64,000 nt of DNA from Chloroflexota bacterium (GTDB taxonomy: Bacteria; Chloroflexota; Dehalococcoidia; Lucifugimonadales; UBA3495): the NCBI GenBank assembly GCA_028874075.1, contig JAPPLU010000060.1, positions 97,593-161,592 on the forward strand, written 5' to 3'. Under the pieces are notes generated by a model. That model saw only the letters and a list, made by a program, of their open reading frames with translations. It was not told the origin of the DNA and did not search any database. Of the stretch, positions 61,938-64,000 are shown piece by piece (positions within the stretch are counted from its first letter, which is position 1; every line of letters begins with the position of its first letter). The translations under genes and the position numbers were made by a program.

Positions 61938-62453
61938 CTACCCAGGACTGGCCTGGCCTCCGTTACTCGGCCCCTTGGCCCAGGCTTCCAGGATTCTGGA
62001 GTCTGCGGGAAAGGCCAGCGGCGGGAGATCGTCTGGGGCGAAGAACCCAACTTCCAGGGATTCTGTCCCTGGCGCCAGGCGACCGCCCTTTTCCACGCCA
62101 CTGAAGGCGGCCACAATCACCGGCTTTCCTGGCTCCGAGTACAGCCCAACCAGGCCGGTGATTTCCACCTCCAGACCCGTTTCTTCCAGTACCTCCCTCG
62201 CGGCCGCCTGCTCCACAACCTCTCCCCGGTCAACGTAACCGCCGGGGACGCTCCACAGGCCGTGTTGCGGTTCACCCGCTCGGCGCATCAGCAGCACCTT
62301 GCCTTCGCGGCTGACGATGGTGATGGCGGTAATTTTGGGGTCATAGTAGACCACCCGGCCACAGGAGGGGCAGACCGGGCGCAGGGCACCGCTGCTTTCC
62401 CGTAGTTCCAGCGCGGCGGCGCAACTGGAGCAGTATTTGTCTCCCTGCTGCAT
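61938..62453 (-). CDS. NUDIX hydrolase with N-terminal zinc ribbon
   Basis: A 171-residue protein: zinc ribbon YCSSCAAAL...CPSCGRV (residues 6-35) then a Nudix domain with box GGYVDRGEVVEQAAAREVLEETGLEV (in parts; GX5EX7REUXEEXGU complete). NudC-like NADH pyrophosphatases share this zinc ribbon, but the SQPWPFPxS motif of NudC is absent. It may hydrolyse nucleoside diphosphate derivatives. It begins 15 bp after ribokinase. Confidence 0.9.
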   Translation of the reverse strand: MQQGDKYCSSCAAALELRESSGALRPVCPSCGRVVYYDPKITAITIVSREGKVLLMRRAGEPQHGLWSVPGGYVDRGEVVEQAAAREVLEETGLEVEITGLVGLYSEPGKPVIVAAFSGVEKGGRLAPGTESLEVGFFAPDDLPPLAFPADSRILEAWAKGPSNGGQASPG

Positions 62454-62468
62454 GGTACCGTCCTGAAA

Positions 62469-63416
62469 TCAGCCGCCCACGGAATTGAGAAGCGCATCAA
62501 CTTCCGAGCGGGAAGGCATTGAGTCCTGTGCGCCGCTTCTCGTAACGGAGAGGGCGCCGGCCGCCGACGCGACCCGCACCGCTTGACTCAGGTCATTTCC
62601 CTCGCCCAGCGCCGCCGCCAGCGCCCCGTTAAAGGCGTCGCCAGCGCCTACCGAGTCGATAGCATCCACCTGGAAAGCAGGCACGAACCCGTGAGCGCCG
62701 CTGCTTGTGGCATAGTAGCTTCCCTGGGGTCCCAGCGTAACTATGGCGGCGCCCACCCCACGCTTCAGCAAGGTTTCGGCAGCCCTTTCCGCCGAAGCAC
62801 GGTCGGTTACTGGCCCGCCCACCAGGGCCTGGGCGTCGGTCTCGTTGGGTGTGATGATGTCACAGCAGGAATAGAAAGCCTCGGGCACTGGACGGACCGG
62901 GCTGGGGTCCAGAATCACGCGCACGCCCCGTTCCTTTGCCGCCTGCGCACAACGCAGTGACAATTCAACGGACACCTCCAGCTGCAACAGCAGGGCTGAA
63001 GCGCCGTCCAGATTCCTGACAACCCGGGCCTCTTCTTCTTCGCCACTGGTCTCGTTGGCGCCCAGGACCTGGATTATCTGGTTCTGGGCTGAGTCATCAA
63101 TGGTAATTACGGCGATGCCGGTACTGGTGGAGGGGGTAACGCCAACCGTAGACACGTCTACACCCGACTCCACCAGGGCCCTGAGGGCCTGGGCAGCGAA
63201 AATGTCGTCTCCCACCCTGCCGACCATGGAGACTTGCGCGCCCACTCGTCCGGCGGCTACGGCCTGGTTGGCGCCCTTGCCACCGCCGTAGGTCAGGAAT
63301 TGCCGGCCTACCACCGTCTCCCCTGCCGCCGGAAAACGGGGCGTCATGGCTACCAGGTCTATGTTGATACCGCCCAGAACCACAATCCGGGGCGGTTGCT
63401 GTCCACTCGCCATCAT
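62469..63416 (-). CDS. rbsK: Ribokinase
   Basis: PfkB-family sugar kinase of 315 residues that phosphorylates D-ribose on O5. Substrate motif GGINIDLVAMTPRFPAAGETV, GGKGANQAVAAGRVGAQV near 50, and the catalytic anion hole DSVGAGDAFNGALAAAL with Asp near 255 are present, with the ribokinase-type NQIIQVLGAN segment. The start is one of two adjacent ATG codons. It probably forms a two-gene unit with the NUDIX gene. Confidence 0.93.
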   Translation of the reverse strand: MMASGQQPPRIVVLGGINIDLVAMTPRFPAAGETVVGRQFLTYGGGKGANQAVAAGRVGAQVSMVGRVGDDIFAAQALRALVESGVDVSTVGVTPSTSTGIAVITIDDSAQNQIIQVLGANETSGEEEEARVVRNLDGASALLLQLEVSVELSLRCAQAAKERGVRVILDPSPVRPVPEAFYSCCDIITPNETDAQALVGGPVTDRASAERAAETLLKRGVGAAIVTLGPQGSYYATSSGAHGFVPAFQVDAIDSVGAGDAFNGALAAALGEGNDLSQAVRVASAAGALSVTRSGAQDSMPSRSEVDALLNSVGG

Positions 63417-63498
63417 ATCCCGTGCCTGAAGTGTCGCCTAAACCTACCACCCGATTCGGTGGGCGGTCAACGATTCGGGTCTGGGGAGTGCACCATCA

Positions 63499-63507
63499 TG
63501 CTATAAT
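63499..63507 (+). promoter_or_regulatory. Extended -10 promoter of the CoA transferase gene
   Basis: TGCTATAAT at 63499-63507 (TGnTATAAT). No good -35. It is 83 bp before the ATG at 63591. Confidence 0.55.
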
Positions 63508-63590
63508 TCCGGCGCGCAGGGCAGTGTCCGCAGGGCACAGAAGAGGTATCTTGCCCCCGTGCAGACTGTTTGACCGGAGAGTGGCTGAGC

Positions 63591-64000
63591 ATGGCTGCGG
63601 CTCTAGAGAACATTAAGGTCGTGGACTTGACCCGAACGCTGGCAGGCCCGTTCTGCACCATGATGCTGGGCGACATGGGCGCCGACGTTATCAAGATTGA
63701 GGAACCCGAGCGTGGCGACGAGACCCGGTCGTGGACTCCCTTCTGGAACGGCGAAAGTACCCAGTTTGTATCCTTCAACCGCAACAAGCGGAGCCTCAGC
63801 CTCAACTTGCGGGAAAAGGAAGGCCTGGATATCGTACGGAACCTTGCCAAAGACGCGGACGTGATGATCGAGAGCTTCCGCGCCGGCGCCCTGGATCGAA
63901 TGGGCCTGGGCTACGAGGAGATTCGCGCCATCAACCCCGGCATAATCTACTGCTCCATTTCCGGGTACGGCCGCACTGGCCCTATGGCGGAAAAGCCTGG
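63591..64000 (+). CDS. CaiB/BaiF type III CoA transferase (5' part)
   Basis: The first 136 residues of a family III CoA transferase, cut by the window end. MAAALENIKVVDLTRTLAGP, MMLGDMGADVIKIEEPERGD and NRNKRSLSLNLREKEGLDIV are the family's N-terminal landmarks, and the segment DVMIESFRAGALDRMGLGYE and SGYGRTGP are as expected; the catalytic Asp lies beyond the cut. These enzymes move CoA between carboxylic acids such as formyl-, carnitinyl- or bile-acid-CoA. Confidence 0.93.
   Translation, partial: MAAALENIKVVDLTRTLAGPFCTMMLGDMGADVIKIEEPERGDETRSWTPFWNGESTQFVSFNRNKRSLSLNLREKEGLDIVRNLAKDADVMIESFRAGALDRMGLGYEEIRAINPGIIYCSISGYGRTGPMAEKP

Noticed and set aside
1..64000. CRISPR arrays, prophage, transposase or integrase genes
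   Set aside because: No regularly spaced repeats and no matching proteins were seen anywhere in the window.

Overview
The window looks like a chromosomal segment of a GC-rich, free-living bacterium of the Chloroflexota, most likely near the marine SAR202/Dehalococcoidia lineages. This is an inference from gene content: a short YidC without a large periplasmic domain next to Jag, two luciferase-like (LLM) oxidoreductases, a type III CoA transferase, thiolase/Zn-ribbon OB-fold pairs, HMG-CoA-lyase-like and TPP-decarboxylase genes, and many strand-switching catabolic genes. No 16S rRNA or other decisive marker is present. TTG and GTG starts are frequent and were chosen by Shine-Dalgarno (SD) position; many listed starts are therefore shorter than the longest reading frame.

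Layout. 0.1-1.7 kb: SDR oxidoreductase and a family 2 glycosyltransferase. 1.8-6.0 kb: purF-purM-purH. 6.2-9.9 kb: the conserved rpmH-rnpA-yidD-yidC-jag group, with a PQQ-propeller lipoprotein inserted between yidD and yidC, and the end of yidC overprinting the start of jag. 10.2 kb: tRNA-Leu(CAA). 10.5-17.8 kb: mixed catabolic genes (amidase, frameshifted SMP-30 lactonase, alpha/beta hydrolase, two LLM oxidoreductases, haloacid-dehalogenase-like enzyme, gamma carbonic anhydrase). 18-20 kb: smpB and a CtpA-type protease. 20.3-22.9 kb: an HMG-CoA-synthase-like/DUF35 fusion with a thiolase. 23.4-25.6 kb: minCDE, heavily invaded by short palindromic repeats that are translated. 25.9-31.1 kb: MFS and MMPL transporters and a GSA-type aminotransferase. 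31.6-32.6 kb: a small redox operon whose first gene appears to encode a selenocysteine-containing glutaredoxin-like protein, read through an in-frame TGA followed by a SECIS-like hairpin, then a thioredoxin-fold protein. 32.8-35.3 kb: a BNR propeller, a gene-poor lower-GC stretch with a dispersed repeat, and two small genes. 35.5-44.2 kb: a long minus-strand purine operon (guaA, purD, two unknown genes, purE, a HAD phosphatase, purB, purC, a DUF3105 protein, purS). 44.5-49 kb: tRNA-Glu(CTC), an EamA transporter, an M20 peptidase, RNase D, an HpcH aldolase. 49-51 kb: a second thiolase/DUF35 pair. 51-52 kb: repeats. 52-64 kb: hydrolase-VOC-TPP decarboxylase, EVE protein, PII, acyl-CoA synthetase, HMG-CoA-lyase-like enzyme, DinB-like protein, ComF, NUDIX, ribokinase and the start of a CaiB-type CoA transferase.

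Together the genes give most of de novo IMP/GMP synthesis (purL, purQ, purN and purK are not here), membrane-protein insertion and division-site selection, plus an oligotroph-like set of enzymes for CoA-linked carbon compounds. The strongest candidate for something undescribed is the UGA-containing glutaredoxin gene at 31722-31937. Other points of note are the repeat families carried inside minC/minD/minE, the three-copy GGCC-periodic intergenic element, the yidC/jag overprint, and an HMG-CoA-synthase homologue that seems to have lost its catalytic triad.
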